From JBHOQX01 sp042408595 (GTDB lineage: Bacteria; Chloroflexota; Chloroflexia; Chloroflexales; Roseiflexaceae), in NCBI GenBank assembly GCA_042408595.1, contig JBHOQX010000016.1:1-28988 (forward strand): a DNA stretch of 28,988 nucleotides, given 5' to 3'. A program made the translations under genes and the position numbers. Positions 1 through 7,993 of this stretch are shown here, piece after piece (position 1 is the stretch's first letter; each line of letters opens with the position of its first letter). The notes below the pieces were generated by a model. That model saw only the letters and a list, made by a program, of their open reading frames with translations. It did no database searches and had not been told where the DNA came from.

Positions 1-368
1 GGCCCGTCGAGAAGATCGCCCCGCCCATCCCAGCCCCGCCAACCCTGCCGGCGCGGGCGGCGCGGGCGGCGATGGCGACTCCGCTCCGGCTGTGGCACCG
101 GTCGGCTACGGCGGTGGGGGCGGGGCGGGCGGCGGCGGGCGCGCCGGCTCCAGCCCCACAAGCGACGACAAGGGGAGCGGCCAGGGCGGCGATGGTGGGT
201 TTGGCGGCGGGGGCGGCGGGGCCGGGCGCGGCGACCGGATCAACCCGCGCACCTACGGCGGGGCTGGCGGGCTCTACGGCGGCGACGGCGGCGACAGCCT
301 GGATGGGGTGAACGGCGGTGGCGGGGGCGGCGGGGCTGGGATGGGCGGGGCGATCTTCTCGACGGGCC
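1..368. repeat. 40-bp perfect inverted repeat (1-40 and 329-368)
   Basis: Bases 1-40 are the exact reverse complement of bases 329-368, and the match ends abruptly at base 41. The 329-368 copy is in frame within the beta-helix gene (GMGGAIFSTGP). The copy at the window edge, read forward, gives the antisense frame of that segment. A perfect inverted copy beginning at base 1 of a sequence is typical of a chimeric contig end or foldback artefact. A genuine inverted duplication is possible but less likely. Confidence 0.85.
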
Positions 369-1972
369 CGGCCGCACGGCTGACGGTCGTCGCCAGCACA
401 TTGTTCAATAATCGTGCCCTCGGCGGCAACGGCGGCGCCAGCCCGAACGCCGGTTCGAATGGCAACCGCGGGCGTGGCTTCGGCGGCGCGCTGTTCATCG
501 CCGGGGGCGAGGCCACGATCACGAACAGCACCTTCTCCGACAACCAGGCGGCGGACGCCGCCCAAGGTGGGAACGACCCGAATGGCTACCGTGGCGGCGG
601 TGGGGCGATCTACATCTACGACATCGAGAACGGCAAGATCGTCCTGATCACCAGCGCGACGATCAGCGGCAATGCCGCGCCGGGCGGCGGTGGCGTCTAC
701 CAGCGCTGCGTCTGCCCGGTCGGTATCGGCAATACGATCATCGCCGGCAACAGCGCGACAGCCACGCCGTCGTATCCGGAACTGGTCGGCAGCTTCAGCA
801 GCCTCGGCGGCAATCTCTTCGGCCCGACGGCCGGCGCGACGATCTCGCCCGGCCCCGGCGACCGGCTGAACGTGGCGGACCCCCGCCTCGCGCCGCTCGC
901 GGACAACGGCGGCCCGACGCGGACGCGCGCCTTTCTGGCGGGCAGCCCGGCGGTGAACGCCGGCCGGGTGCCCGACTGCCCGGCGACCGACCAGCGGGGC
1001 CAGCCGCGGCGCAAGGCGAACGGCTTCTGCGATATCGGCGCGTATGAGGCACAGCCAGCGACGATCAGCGCGCAGTCCGGCGCGATGCAGACCGCGCTGA
1101 TCAATCAGCCGTTCCCAGCCGCGCTCGAGGCGCGCGCTGCCGATGTGGCTGGCAATCCGCTTGGCGGCGTCCGGGTCCAGTTCGCCGCGCCGGGTAGCGG
1201 GGCCAGCGCCGTGCTCAGCGCGGCGAACGCGACGACCGGCGCGAACGGCCTGGCGTCGGTCACGGCGCGGGCCAACGGGACGATCGGCGGACCGTACAGT
1301 GTGAGCGCTAGCGCCGGGTCGGCGACGCCGGCCGCCTTCCTGCTGACCAACCGCGGTGCGACGGCGACGGCGATCACCGGCCACGCACCCAACCCCTCGG
1401 AGAAGGGGCAGGCGGTGACGGTGACGTTCCAGGTGATGGGCGGGCAGCCGGGCGGTGCCAGCCCGACAGGGAGCGTGACTGTCAGCGGAGGCGGGCAGAG
1501 CTGTTCCGCGACACTGGCGGCGAGCAGTTGCACACTCACGTTCGATACCGCCGGCTACAAGCTGCTGACCGCCAGCTACGCCGGGGACACGCTGTTCGAG
1601 GCGAGCGTCTCATCGCAGGCAGCCCACAAGGTGCTGGCGTCCGGCGTCGCGCCGAGCAGCATCGCGCTCGATGCCGCGCCCAACCCGTCCGGCTTGGGCC
1701 AGGCGGTGACCTTCACCGCGCGGGTAGCGGGCGCGGCCGGCGACACGACCCCCGCCAGCGGCTCGGTGGCCTTCTTTGATGGCGAGACCGTGATCGGCAC
1801 GGCAGACGTCGCATCGGGCGGGGTGGCACGCTTCACCACGGCGGCGCTGGCGGGCGGCAGCCACCGCATCACCGCCGAGTACAGCGGCGACAATCACTAC
1901 GCCGCGAGCGTCTCCGCGCCGGTGACGCAGGTGGTGCTGGGGCGGACGTTCCTGCCGTTCGCGCAGCGGTGA
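2..1972 (+). CDS. Secreted beta-helix / Ig-like repeat protein, 5' end missing
   Basis: The frame is open from the first bases, so the N-terminus and signal peptide lie outside the window. The first ~110 codons are extremely Gly-rich. Next come parallel beta-helix rungs with GGAIF / GGALF and S-T-F-S-D-N type repeats. A choice-of-anchor/CSLREAI-type closing module follows (NGGPTRTRAFLAGSPAVNAG, then CPATDQRG and CDIGAYE). After it lie one invasin-like Ig domain and two bacterial Ig-like domains, each marked by PNPS...GQAVT and ending in Y-[AS]-G-D. The protein stops at TFLPFAQR with no transmembrane helix or LPXTG signal. The likely role is a cell-surface or secreted adhesive or structural protein; no enzyme motif is visible. 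A related fragment occurs at 22181-22705. The first 40 bases may not belong here (see the inverted repeat), so the extreme 5' end is unreliable. Confidence 0.8.
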   Translation, partial: ARREDRPAHPSPANPAGAGGAGGDGDSAPAVAPVGYGGGGGAGGGGRAGSSPTSDDKGSGQGGDGGFGGGGGGAGRGDRINPRTYGGAGGLYGGDGGDSLDGVNGGGGGGGAGMGGAIFSTGPAARLTVVASTLFNNRALGGNGGASPNAGSNGNRGRGFGGALFIAGGEATITNSTFSDNQAADAAQGGNDPNGYRGGGGAIYIYDIENGKIVLITSATISGNAAPGGGGVYQRCVCPVGIGNTIIAGNSATATPSYPELVGSFSSLGGNLFGPTAGATISPGPGDRLNVADPRLAPLADNGGPTRTRAFLAGSPAVNAGRVPDCPATDQRGQPRRKANGFCDIGAYEAQPATISAQSGAMQTALINQPFPAALEARAADVAGNPLGGVRVQFAAPGSGASAVLSAANATTGANGLASVTARANGTIGGPYSVSASAGSATPAAFLLTNRGATATAITGHAPNPSEKGQAVTVTFQVMGGQPGGASPTGSVTVSGGGQSCSATLAASSCTLTFDTAGYKLLTASYAGDTLFEASVSSQAAHKVLASGVAPSSIALDAAPNPSGLGQAVTFTARVAGAAGDTTPASGSVAFFDGETVIGTADVASGGVARFTTAALAGGSHRITAEYSGDNHYAASVSAPVTQVVLGRTFLPFAQR

Positions 1973-1998
1973 ACAGGCCGCCGATGTCGGCAGGCGAT

Positions 1999-2086
1999 GT
2001 GGGGGGCAGATCGCCCCCACGGCGCGTCCTGTGCGCCGCTGGTCGGCGCTGAGCGCAGGTAGGAGGGTCCCTGCCTCCAGACCTGC
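1999..2086. terminator. Two hairpins between convergent genes
   Basis: The first hairpin pairs GTGGGGGGC (1999-2007) with GCCCCCAC (2013-2020) around a short loop. The second has nested stems: GCAGGT (2055-2060) with ACCTGC (2081-2086), and inside it GGAGG (2062-2066) with CCTCC (2074-2078). They fill the gap between the ends of two convergent genes, which suits bidirectional termination. No U-tract follows either stem, so intrinsic termination is inferred from position and structure only. Confidence 0.5.
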
Positions 2087-2110
2087 CATCGGGCGCCCGG
2101 CGCGACCTGC

Positions 2111-3235
2111 CTACCCGCCGGCCGGCTCAGCGATGGTGATCAGGCGGTGGGTCATATCCACCACCGCGCCATTGACGATCACGCTCTCGCCATAGCACGA
2201 GATCATGGTCACCATCTCGCGGCCCTGTGGCAGCACGAAGCCGACCTGATCCGGCGTGACGGATACCTGCCGGGTAACGCGGTAGCGGTGTGTGATCCCC
2301 AGGTCATCCACCAGCGTCACCGCTGCGCCAGGAGCGAGCTCCTTGAGCCGGGCGAAGGGTGCGGGGATGTGGGGCGCGTTCATGAAGCGCAGCACATGGC
2401 CCCAGAGGACGATATTCTCCCCCGCGCCGGGGGCGGCGCTGGCGTTGTACCAACCGATGTCGTGATCCGGCACAATGAAGTGCCCCGCGTTGTCGAGCCC
2501 GACCGGCACGATCGCGGCATCCAGCCCGATCGCGTCGATCGCCAGGCGCGCCGGGGCCGTGGCGCGCAGCGCCGCCGCGGGAGCGGCCTTCGGGCCAAGC
2601 TCGCGCCCGAGCAGGCCGAACAGCACGGTGTACGGCGGTGCGTTCTCGGGGTGCAGCTCGAAGCGGGCACGCTCGAACCACTGCACCTGCCGCTCCACGC
2701 CATCGGCCAGGCGCTCGATGCGGGCATCGCTCAGCGGCAGGCCGAAGAGCGCCAGGCTCTCCGCTGCGTTGATCGCCGGGTCGCCGTCGACGTTCAGCCC
2801 GGCGGCCTGCCAGGCCGCCAGAAACGCGCCGCAGACGGCATGCCCGGTCTCGGCGAAGACTTGGCAGTCGGGCCCGGCGGGGAGGTCCTTTCCCACGTGG
2901 CGCTGCTGTGCCACCCGCTCCGCGCCAACCCGGCCAAGCAGCACATCGTAAGGCCAGCGGTTCTCCGGGTGCAGCTCCAGGCGGTGGCGCTCGAACCACT
3001 GGGCCTGGAGCGTGCGCCCCTCGATCGTCTCGGTCTGCAGCGGGGTGATCGGCAGGCCGAAGACTGCCAAGCCGCCGTTCTGCTCCCAGTACTCCTTGAT
3101 GCGTCCGGCGATGCAGTATCCGGTCTCGTGGAAGCAGCGGCTGCCGGACTGCGCCATGGCGTCCGATGGACGTAGCCCGATGGCCAGGCCAAGCAGGAGC
3201 AGAATCGCGGCCAGCCGAGTGCGCGCGTGATTCAA
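2111..3235 (-). CDS. Sortase-family protein with two N-terminal FxETGH repeats
   Basis: This 374-residue exported protein has a TTG start at 3235, chosen because a perfect GGAGGT lies five bases upstream and a hydrophobic signal segment (about residues 8-22) follows at once. Residues ~33-110 and ~123-212 are two copies of a repeat: F-x-E-T-G-[YH] at the start, FGLP in the middle, QWFER then ELHPEN, and a P-Y-x-V-L-x-G-x-x-G end. Residues ~230-370 are a sortase barrel with the expected catalytic trio: His280 (WGHV), Cys347 (ISCYGE) and Arg364. The layout suggests a class E/F-like sortase, a cysteine transpeptidase acting outside the membrane. No LPXTG-type substrate is seen nearby; the adjacent convergent gene encodes a secreted protein with a different tail. 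The repeats may bind cell-envelope glycan; that is a guess. Confidence 0.85.
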   Translation of the reverse strand: MNHARTRLAAILLLLGLAIGLRPSDAMAQSGSRCFHETGYCIAGRIKEYWEQNGGLAVFGLPITPLQTETIEGRTLQAQWFERHRLELHPENRWPYDVLLGRVGAERVAQQRHVGKDLPAGPDCQVFAETGHAVCGAFLAAWQAAGLNVDGDPAINAAESLALFGLPLSDARIERLADGVERQVQWFERARFELHPENAPPYTVLFGLLGRELGPKAAPAAALRATAPARLAIDAIGLDAAIVPVGLDNAGHFIVPDHDIGWYNASAAPGAGENIVLWGHVLRFMNAPHIPAPFARLKELAPGAAVTLVDDLGITHRYRVTRQVSVTPDQVGFVLPQGREMVTMISCYGESVIVNGAVVDMTHRLITIAEPAGG

Positions 3236-3314
3236 AGCAGACCTCCACGGGAATAATCGGGCGCGGTAGCTGTCGGGACACAGCGCGCTGCGCCCGGCTG
3301 CGGGCTCCGTCTCG

Positions 3315-3320
3315 ATTGTA
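3315..3320 (-). promoter_or_regulatory. Extended -10 promoter for the sortase gene
   Basis: The minus strand reads TGC-TACAAT, an extended -10 box, about 80 bp upstream of the TTG start. No good -35 box is seen at the usual distance. Confidence 0.5.
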
Positions 3321-3404
3321 GCACAGCCGGTCGCCGGCGCACAGGTGCGTGAGCATTTCGTAAGGCGTGCGTTATGGCGCCGCAACGCGCGGCTGGCAGC
3401 ATGG

Positions 3405-3427
3405 TAGGATGACGACGGAAATGAGCG

Positions 3428-3440
<13 letters not shown>
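3405..3440 (+). promoter_or_regulatory. Extended -10 and 20-bp-spaced direct repeat before the response regulator
   Basis: TGG-TAGGAT (-10 hexamer 3405-3410) is followed by GACGACGGAA at 3411-3420, repeated exactly at 3431-3440. The two copies are 20 bp apart, about two helical turns, so a bound protein would meet both on one face. An autoregulatory site for the OmpR-type regulator encoded just downstream is possible; this is inference from position. The second copy lies inside the coding region only if the GTG at 3428 is the start. Confidence 0.4.
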
Positions 3441-4153
<713 letters not shown>

Positions 4154-4238
4154 CCGGCGGCGCCCGATGAGGGACGAGAAACGCGCTTTGTCCCACGGGG
4201 GACTGGTCACCGCTCCCTTGTCGCTCTTGGCTGAGGCT

Positions 4239-5507
4239 ATGTCCTTTTTCCGCCGAACAATCGTCCCGCTGGTGGGCGGGCTGCTCGTGGCGCTCGGGCT
4301 GGCGCTGCTGTTGGCAGTCGGCTGGCTGGGCGCGCCGGGGCAGGATGTCGCCGACCTGGCGCGCTACCTGGCGCTCTCGGGGCTGGTCTCGTTGGCGCCC
4401 GGTGTGGCGGGGGTCTGGTGGCTGCGGCGGGGGCCAGGGCGGCTTTGGCTGAAGATCGCGCTGGTCTGCACCCTCGGCGTCGTGATCGCGCTGTTCAACG
4501 TCTTTCTAACGGCGCGGCTGATGTTCATCTCCAGCGAGCACGACCTGCCGTTGCTGGTGCTGCTGCTGCTGTTCGCCGCGGTGGTCTCGCTGGGGCTGGG
4601 CGCGGCCACCGCGGGCGCGCTGGCGCAGCGGGTGACGGCGCTGAACGTCGGGGCGCGGGCGGTGGCCGCCGGCGACCTGGCGGTGCGCGTGCCGGAGAGC
4701 GGCAGCGACGAACTGGCCGACCTGGCCCGCGAGTTCAACCGCATGGCGGCCCAACTGGCGGCCAGTGACGAGCAGCGCCGGCGGCTCGAGGACGCCCGCC
4801 GCGACCTGATCGCCGCCGTCTCGCACGACCTGCGCACGCCGCTCGCCTCGCTGCGGGCGATGACCGAGGCGTTGGCCGATGGGCTAGTGAACGACCCGGC
4901 GACCACTGCGCGCTACCTGGCGACCATGCGCGGTCAGATCGCTCACCTGAGCGGCCTGATCGACGATCTGTTCGAGTTGGCGCAGATCGATGCCGGGGCG
5001 CTGACGCTCGAACTCCAGCGCGTCTCCGCCGGCGACCTGATCGGCGAGATGCTGGCAGGGATGCAGCCGCAGGCCGACGCGCGGGGCGTCGCGCTGCAGG
5101 CGACCGTCGCGCCGGATGTCGGGCCGCTGTATGTTGCGCCGCAGAAGATCGAGCGGGTGCTCTACAACCTGGTGACGAATGCCCTGCGCCACACGCCGAC
5201 GCACGGGAGCGTGGTGATCAGCGTGCGCGCCGACCCGCCGCGCTCCGTCCTGTTTGAGGTGGCCGACACCGGCGAGGGGATCGCGCCAGAAGACCTGCCG
5301 CATGTCTTCGACCGCTTCTACCGCGGCGAAAAGTCGCGCTCGCGGGCCACGGGCGGCGCGGGGCTGGGCCTGGCGATCGCCCGCGGGATCGTCGAGGCGC
5401 ACGGCGGGCGGATCTGGGCCGAGAGCGCCCGCGGTTGCGGAACGCGGGTGCGTTTCACCGTCCCCGCCGCCGCGGAGAGTGGTATACTACCCCCGGAACG
5501 CCGATAG
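4239..5507 (+). CDS. Membrane sensor histidine kinase (HAMP, HisKA, HATPase)
   Basis: This is the partner kinase of the preceding regulator. With ATG 4239 it has 422 residues and about four hydrophobic helices (near 8-30, 42-62, 71-95 and 105-128) with short loops, suggesting membrane or intramembrane sensing rather than a large outer domain. A HAMP-like linker (~130-180) leads to the H-box SHDLRTPLASL with His196, then the N-box (NLVTNALRHTP), G1 (DTGEGI), F-box (FDRFYRG) and G2 (GAGLGLAIARG). An in-frame ATG at 4167, 14 bases past the regulator's stop, would add 24 residues, but those codons look unlike the rest of the gene, so the later start is preferred. SD support is weak for both. Confidence 0.88.
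   Translation: MSFFRRTIVPLVGGLLVALGLALLLAVGWLGAPGQDVADLARYLALSGLVSLAPGVAGVWWLRRGPGRLWLKIALVCTLGVVIALFNVFLTARLMFISSEHDLPLLVLLLLFAAVVSLGLGAATAGALAQRVTALNVGARAVAAGDLAVRVPESGSDELADLAREFNRMAAQLAASDEQRRRLEDARRDLIAAVSHDLRTPLASLRAMTEALADGLVNDPATTARYLATMRGQIAHLSGLIDDLFELAQIDAGALTLELQRVSAGDLIGEMLAGMQPQADARGVALQATVAPDVGPLYVAPQKIERVLYNLVTNALRHTPTHGSVVISVRADPPRSVLFEVADTGEGIAPEDLPHVFDRFYRGEKSRSRATGGAGLGLAIARGIVEAHGGRIWAESARGCGTRVRFTVPAAAESGILPPERR
5483..5488 (+). promoter_or_regulatory. Extended -10 promoter inside the kinase 3' end
   Basis: TGG-TATACT lies within the last codons of the sensor kinase and about 125 bp upstream of the next start. It could give the small downstream gene its own transcript. 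No -35 box is obvious. Confidence 0.4.
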
Positions 5508-5611
5508 CGAATCGCCACGGAGCGCCCGGAGGAGCTGTCGAGGCGTCGCAGCGCCCTCTGTGGCGAGCACTGGCGCGCTTGCTGCTACGTGCCGTACACA
5601 CGGAGAGCCGC

Positions 5612-5854
5612 ATGGACCAAACCGAACTCGACCTCGATACGATCATCGTGATGATCGAGCGTCTGGAGCAGGAGCGGCAGGAGATCTACGCCGACGATCA
5701 AGTGACGGCTACTGAGCACCCGCGCCTGATCGAGATCCAGCACGAACTGGATCGGCTGTGGGACCTGCGCCGTCGGATCGAGGCCGCGCGTGCCGCCGGC
5801 CTGGACCACATCCCCGTGCCGCCGCCACCAGATCCGAGTCAGCTGATTGGCTAA
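5612..5854 (+). CDS. Small helical protein, DUF2630-like
   Basis: An 80-residue acidic protein. The ATG at 5612 has a CGGAGAG ribosome-binding site just upstream (5601-5607). Residues ~9-65 are predicted as two amphipathic helices rich in Glu, Arg and Leu (MIERLEQERQEIYA and LIEIQHELDRLWDLRRRIEA), ending in GLDHIPVPPPPDP. The spacing of the E-H-x-R-L-x-E-I and L-D-x-L-W-D-L-R-R motifs resembles the DUF2630 family, which has no known function. The family assignment is from pattern memory, not a search. Confidence 0.75.
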   Translation: MDQTELDLDTIIVMIERLEQERQEIYADDQVTATEHPRLIEIQHELDRLWDLRRRIEAARAAGLDHIPVPPPPDPSQLIG

Positions 5855-5883
5855 AACAAGCGAAGATGAGCGATCGGAGATCG

Positions 5884-5912
5884 GCCGGAGCGTGCCGTTC
5901 CCACGTTCCGGC
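5884..5912 (+). terminator. Hairpin between the DUF2630-like gene and the ABC gene
   Basis: GCCGGA (5884-5889) pairs with TCCGGC (5907-5912), with an inner CGT/ACG pairing. No U-tract follows. It may be an attenuator or a weak terminator. Confidence 0.35.
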
Positions 5913-5953
5913 TTAGCTCGCCTGCACCGCTGCGCTGCTGCGCCCGCTGCCCG

Positions 5954-7756
5954 ATGATCAAGCTCGACCGCGTCTCCTACACCTACCCCGGCGCGCCGGC
6001 GCCGGTGATCGCCGGCCTGTCGCTCACCATCGCGGACGGCGAGTTCCTGCTCGTCTGCGGGCCGAGCGGCGCGGGCAAGTCCACCTTTCTGCGCCTGCTG
6101 AACGGCCTGGTCCCCCATTTCTACGGCGGCGTGTTCGGCGGCGAGGTGCGCGTGGATGGCCGCTCGACGCGCTACGCCCAGCCGCGCGACCTGGCGGATG
6201 CCGTCGGGTTCGTGTTTCAGGACCCGGAAGCGCAGTTCGTGGTCGAGGTCGTCGAGGACGAGATCGTCTTCGGCATGGAGAACCTCGGCCTGGCGCCGCG
6301 TCTGATGCGCCGGCGCGTCGAGGAAGTGCTGGATCAGCTCGGGATCGCCCACCTGCGGCGCCGCCGCATCGCCACGCTCTCCGGCGGCGAGCGGCAGCGG
6401 GTGGCGATCGCGGCGGCGCTGGCGGCCCAGCCCCGCACCCTGGTGCTGGACGAGCCGACCAGCCAGATCGACCCGCACGGCGCGGAAGAGGTGCTCACCG
6501 CGCTGCAAAAGCTGAACGCCGACCTCGGGTTGACGATCGTGCTCTCCGAGCACCGCCTGGAGCGGGTGGTGCAGTATGCGGACAGGATCCTCTACGTTTC
6601 CGCTCCGGACAAGGAGATCGAGGCGCAAGAAAGTGCGGGGATTGATGCCGCCGATCAGCTCCCTGCCTCCTCCGTGCCTGGTCGCCCGGTTCTGGGGCCG
6701 CCGCGCGAGGTGCTGGCGTGCGTTGCGCTCGCGCCGCCGCTGGTGCGGCTGGGCCGCCGGCTCGGCTGGTCGCCGCTGCCGCTGACGATCAAGGAAGGGC
6801 GGCGGTTTGTGCACGCGGGGGCGCAGGCCGGCGGGCAGGATCCAGGAGCTAGCAGCCGGAAACCACGCGCAGACAGCGCATCGCCCATCACCCGGCACGT
6901 ATCACACGGCACTCCTGCCGTCGTCGTCTCCCGTCTGCACGTCTCATACGGCACGACCGAAGCGCTGTACGGCCTGAGCCTGACGGCCGGACCGGGCGAA
7001 GTGCTGGCGCTGATGGGGCGCAACGGCAGCGGCAAGACGACGCTGCTGAAGGCGATCATCGGCCTGGTGCGCCCACGACGTGGGACGGTCACCCTGCTTG
7101 GCCGCGACATCGCCGGCGTGCCGGTTGAAGAACTGGCCGGCCTGGCCGGGTACGTGCCGCAGGACCCGCGCGCGCTGCTGTTCCACGATACGCTGCGGGA
7201 GGAGTTAGAGTTTACGCTTGCCAGCCGACAAGCGGGACGCAAGACGCAAGACGAAAGGCGAAAGCAGGCTATTCCCGATCGACACACCCTGGACCTCGGT
7301 ACGACTGACTTGCGTCCTTCGTCCTTTGTCCTTCGTCCTTCCGAAACCGTGGAGCACACCCTCGACCTCCTCGGGCTGGGCCACCTGGCCGGCGCCTACC
7401 CGCGCGACCTGAGCGGCGGCGAGGCGCAGCGCGCGGCGCTGGCCGCCGTGCTGGTGGCCGATCCGCCGGTGCTCCTGCTGGACGAGCCGACGCGTGGGCT
7501 AGATTACGCAGCGAAAGCGGCGCTTGGGGCGCTGCTGCGCCGGCTGGCCGCCGGGGGCCGGACGATCATCATGGCGACCCACGACGTGGAGCTGGTCGCC
7601 GCGTGCGCCGACCGGGTGGCGTTGCTCGGCGACGGCGAGTTGGTGGTCGAAGGGCCGGTGCGCGAGGTGCTGAGCGACAGCCTGGTCTTCTCGCCGCAGA
7701 TCGCCAAGCTGTTCCCCGGCACGGGCTGGCTGACGGCCGAGGATGTGCCCCGCTAG
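5954..7756 (+). CDS. Double ABC ATPase of the ECF transporter type, with in-frame repeat insertions
   Basis: A 600-residue fusion of two ATP-binding domains, equivalent to EcfA and EcfA' of energy-coupling-factor vitamin/metal importers. Domain 1 (~1-215) has Walker A GPSGAGKST, FQDPEAQF (typical of ECF ATPases), signature LSGGERQ, Walker B TLVLDEPTS and switch His200. Domain 2 (~323-600) has Walker A GRNGSGKTT, Q403 (VPQDP), LSGGEAQR, LLLDEPTRG and switch His543. Three stretches do not fit the family: ~216-247, ~288-321 and ~423-463. They are rich in Ser, Arg, Gln and Asp with unlike codon use, and each corresponds to a heptad-repeat element in the DNA. All catalytic motifs are intact, so the protein may still work. 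No EcfT or substrate-binding subunit gene is in the window. Confidence 0.88.
   Translation: MIKLDRVSYTYPGAPAPVIAGLSLTIADGEFLLVCGPSGAGKSTFLRLLNGLVPHFYGGVFGGEVRVDGRSTRYAQPRDLADAVGFVFQDPEAQFVVEVVEDEIVFGMENLGLAPRLMRRRVEEVLDQLGIAHLRRRRIATLSGGERQRVAIAAALAAQPRTLVLDEPTSQIDPHGAEEVLTALQKLNADLGLTIVLSEHRLERVVQYADRILYVSAPDKEIEAQESAGIDAADQLPASSVPGRPVLGPPREVLACVALAPPLVRLGRRLGWSPLPLTIKEGRRFVHAGAQAGGQDPGASSRKPRADSASPITRHVSHGTPAVVVSRLHVSYGTTEALYGLSLTAGPGEVLALMGRNGSGKTTLLKAIIGLVRPRRGTVTLLGRDIAGVPVEELAGLAGYVPQDPRALLFHDTLREELEFTLASRQAGRKTQDERRKQAIPDRHTLDLGTTDLRPSSFVLRPSETVEHTLDLLGLGHLAGAYPRDLSGGEAQRAALAAVLVADPPVLLLDEPTRGLDYAAKAALGALLRRLAAGGRTIIMATHDVELVAACADRVALLGDGELVVEGPVREVLSDSLVFSPQIAKLFPGTGWLTAEDVPR
6607..6683 (+). 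repeat. Degenerate heptad element inside the ABC gene (first)
   Basis: Purine-rich left side (6607-6635) followed by pyrimidine-rich 7-bp steps ending in C (6643-6677). In the protein it replaces the loop between ILYV and GPPREVLA, where family members normally have only a few residues. Weaker than the 7236-7337 copy. Confidence 0.45.
6876..6910 (+). repeat. Five heptads in the inter-domain linker of the ABC gene
   Basis: Five consecutive 7-bp units, each ending in TC or GC (for example GCGCATC then GCCCATC), encode part of the linker between the two ATPase domains. A purine-rich partner arm may lie at about 6828-6860. Confidence 0.55.
7236..7337 (+). repeat. Paired heptad element, in frame inside ABC domain 2
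   Basis: Left arm: four tandem heptads (7236-7263), consensus GACGNAA. Spacer: 46 bp. Right arm: four tandem heptads (7310-7337), consensus CTTCGTC, close to the reverse complement of the left. Total 102 bp, exactly 34 codons, so the reading frame is kept. It adds about 34-40 residues between EFTL and TVEHTLDLLGL in the ATPase domain. The same 28+46+28 geometry occurs between genes at 24307-24408. Confidence 0.85.
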
Positions 7757-7952
7757 GGCCTCTGCGTTCTGGGGATGGCACCTGCGCGGGCGAGCAGCAG
7801 GTGGGCTCCTATGGTAGAAGGCCAGCTCAGCTGCCACCAGCCTGCGTCGGTGCGCTAGGTGCAACGAGCCGCGGCCCTCCGAACCCTGGCGGAGGAGAAC
7901 GCGCGAGCCGTAGCGGCCGCGGCGCCGGGCGGCGGTTCGTAGCGCATTATGC
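7757..7952. other. Untranslated gap before the peptide deformylase promoter
   Basis: About 200 bp of GC-rich sequence with several short self-complementary stretches (for example GGCGGAGGAG near 7890 facing CCCTCC near 7876). No tRNA, known riboswitch or coding frame was recognised. Confidence 0.3.
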
Positions 7953-7958
7953 TATAAT
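7953..7958 (+). promoter_or_regulatory. Consensus TATAAT promoter for the deformylase gene
   Basis: TGC-TATAAT, a perfect extended -10 box, lies 35 bp before the ATG. Transcription would start near 7965, leaving a leader of about 30 bases with AAAGGA at 7981-7986 as ribosome-binding site. It is the best -10 in the window. Confidence 0.7.
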
Positions 7959-7993
7959 AGGCTTCTGATGCTCAAACGGTAAAGGATATTCCG

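Noticed and set aside
2147..3175. 342-codon forward reading frame opposite the sortase gene
   Set aside because: It mirrors the sortase gene, lacks any domain, and is rich in His, Arg and Gly as usual for the opposite strand of GC-rich genes.
7757..7952. Possible tRNA, T-box or riboswitch before the deformylase gene
   Set aside because: No cloverleaf, T-box sequence or known aptamer core could be drawn, and the promoter at 7953 lies after the region, so it would not be in the leader.
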